A DNA stretch of 64,000 nt from Komarekiella delphini-convector SJRDD-AB1 (GTDB taxonomy: Bacteria > Cyanobacteriota > Cyanobacteriia > Cyanobacteriales > Nostocaceae), in contig NZ_VJXY01000005.1 in assembly GCF_014831675.1 (NCBI RefSeq), positions 127,675 to 191,674 on the forward strand, written 5' to 3'. Below are positions 63,063-64,000 of the stretch, piece by piece. Every line of letters begins with the position of its first letter. Position 1 is the first letter of the stretch. The translations under genes and the position numbers were made by a program. Under the pieces are notes generated by a model. The model had not been told where the DNA came from, ran no database searches, and was given only the letters and a program-made list of their open reading frames with translations.

Positions 63063-64000
63063 TTAAATTTGTAACAACCCCTCTGGATTCACTGATAAAA
63101 GCGATCGCCTCTGCAAACCTTCACGGGATAAAATTTCATTGGCTGCTAATAAGCCACTACTAACCGCTCGTTCCATCAAGCCGCAAGGGAAAGGCATTTT
63201 TACCCAATCTCCTGCAAACAATAAGTTAGAAACACTAGTACTAGTTTCTGGACGTTCTGCATAACTATTTGGTGGATAACCCGAAAAGTTATTTTGATTC
63301 ACTAATTCCTGATGCAGTACATTTGCTTGCTGTAACTCTGGAACAATTTCGTAGAGTTCCTGCTCAAATTTCGTTAACAAAGCTTCCTGGGTAGGGAATT
63401 CTTTTGCTTTGTAGCAGTAAGCGTGTAACTCAACCACGCTACCACCAGTACGTTTCGCCCAATCGATGAATTGTTCTTGAATGCGGTGATAAAGGGTAAT
63501 ACTGTCTGTGAGTTGATAACCAGATAAAGATGTAAAATTACTCTGTTCCCACTCAAAATCGCGGTCAAACCAGAAACGACAAACAGCAAACGGATCAGCG
63601 ATACTCAAGTTTTCTACTTGCGATCGCACTTTTTGATCTACATCTCCACTCACTCGCTTCCATAATTGTTGCACTCCAGGGACATCGGTAGCTAAAACAT
63701 AATAATCTGCTTGAATTGTCTCTGGTGACGGCGATTTAGAATTTGTCGCTACCAGTTGCAAGTTCTCATCCTGCTGTTGCACTACTTGAAACTTAGCTAA
63801 ATCTCGTTGTGCAGGGCCTTTTACAACTTTACCATCAGCAGTAAAAACTGCTCCATGACAAGGACAATGAAACTTGCCATCTGCTGCTGTTTGCACAGTA
63901 CAACCTTGATGAGTACAGGTAAGAGAAATCGCCTCTTTACCCCCAGATTTTACAGCAAATACTTCATCAGCTGCACCAAAATATTCTATTTCTTTGTCAG
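63063..64000 (-). CDS. FAD-dependent oxidoreductase with Rieske domain (partial, N-terminus beyond window)
   Basis: The frame continues through the right edge. The visible part has a Rieske [2Fe-2S] motif with CTHQGC (about 63905-63925) and CPCHG (about 63860), followed by a FAD-oxidoreductase C-terminal domain ending LLFAGDWVKMPFPCGLMERAVSSGLLAANEIL, the amine-oxidase/CrtI-type FAD-binding signature. This plan, a Rieske module joined to a carotenoid-desaturase-like fold, resembles CruE/CrtU-like desaturase/methylases of cyanobacteria. A Rieske-linked amine oxidase of other function is possible. The GTG at 63896 is internal. Confidence 0.8.
   Translation of the reverse strand, partial: DKEIEYFGAADEVFAVKSGGKEAISLTCTHQGCTVQTAADGKFHCPCHGAVFTADGKVVKGPAQRDLAKFQVVQQQDENLQLVATNSKSPSPETIQADYYVLATDVPGVQQLWKRVSGDVDQKVRSQVENLSIADPFAVCRFWFDRDFEWEQSNFTSLSGYQLTDSITLYHRIQEQFIDWAKRTGGSVVELHAYCYKAKEFPTQEALLTKFEQELYEIVPELQQANVLHQELVNQNNFSGYPPNSYAERPETSTSVSNLLFAGDWVKMPFPCGLMERAVSSGLLAANEILSREGLQRRSLLSVNPEGLLQI

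Overview
The window is chromosomal DNA from a filamentous, probably heterocyst-forming cyanobacterium of the Nostoc/Anabaena group. The evidence is the very frequent HIP1 octamer GCGATCGC, a form I rbcL-rbcX-rbcS operon with a nearby Rubisco activase carrying an SSU-like tail, an almost complete match to the Anabaena sensory rhodopsin family, a monocistronic CIRCE-controlled second chaperonin, and many heptameric tandem repeats (STRRs) and small palindromic dispersed repeats typical of Nostocales. No rRNA, tRNA, CRISPR array, transposase or phage module was recognised.

Layout. 1-1000: a 142-bp direct repeat and RNase P RNA (minus). 1003-9014: an unknown membrane-anchored protein, CorA, GroEL2, a WecA/MraY-family sugar-phosphate transferase, FabG, a y-type thioredoxin and PrmA. 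9229-15378: SerA, a methyltransferase-HIT fusion, a Uma2 protein, PanB and a secreted seven-bladed propeller. 16133-22230: carbon fixation (rbcL, rbcX, rbcS, rca), interrupted by an SGNH hydrolase, a decayed toxin-antitoxin pair and a second Uma2 protein. 22259-27174: an FMN reductase, an HTH-AAA ATPase and a three-core microviridin-type graspetide cluster (precursor, amide ligase, ester ligase). 27504-31292: MurD and GlyS. 31520-36035: a two-gene conflict-type unit made of a Trypco1 protein and a giant trypsin-STAND-WD40 protein. 36732-48896: envelope and transport genes (glycosyltransferase, membrane-fusion protein, lipoprotein-like superoxide dismutase, holin-like protein, MscS channel, K+ channel), a glycogen-debranching-type glycosidase and a phospholipase D protein whose N-terminus is broken by a small repeat. 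49023-50539: a tiny lipoprotein, a decayed flavin oxidoreductase and a sensory rhodopsin without its usual transducer neighbour. 50947-53338: a three-gene membrane operon (small protein, AI-2E exporter family, DUF389). 54796-57670: a three-gene unit of a catalytically dead S1C protease, an intact S1C-PDZ protease and a LuxR-type regulator with a degenerate receiver, partly enclosed by 185-bp inverted repeats. 57880-64000: ExoD, a HAD hydrolase, uroporphyrinogen-III synthase-like protein, SemiSWEET, a 2Fe-2S ferredoxin, Hsp20, an SMR transporter and the C-terminal part of a Rieske/FAD oxidoreductase cut by the window edge.

The most distinctive signals are these. Two trypsin-domain gene units at 31.5-36.0 kb and 54.8-57.7 kb each have a related 21-bp tandem array just upstream in the same orientation. 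The second unit combines a dead protease, a live protease and a degenerate receiver. Small repeats have entered coding sequence in several places: in frame in fabG and murD, with stop codons in the phospholipase gene, as the shared C-terminal NSKQ of two unrelated genes, and inside RNase P RNA. The graspetide cluster is well defined, but close relatives of it are already known.
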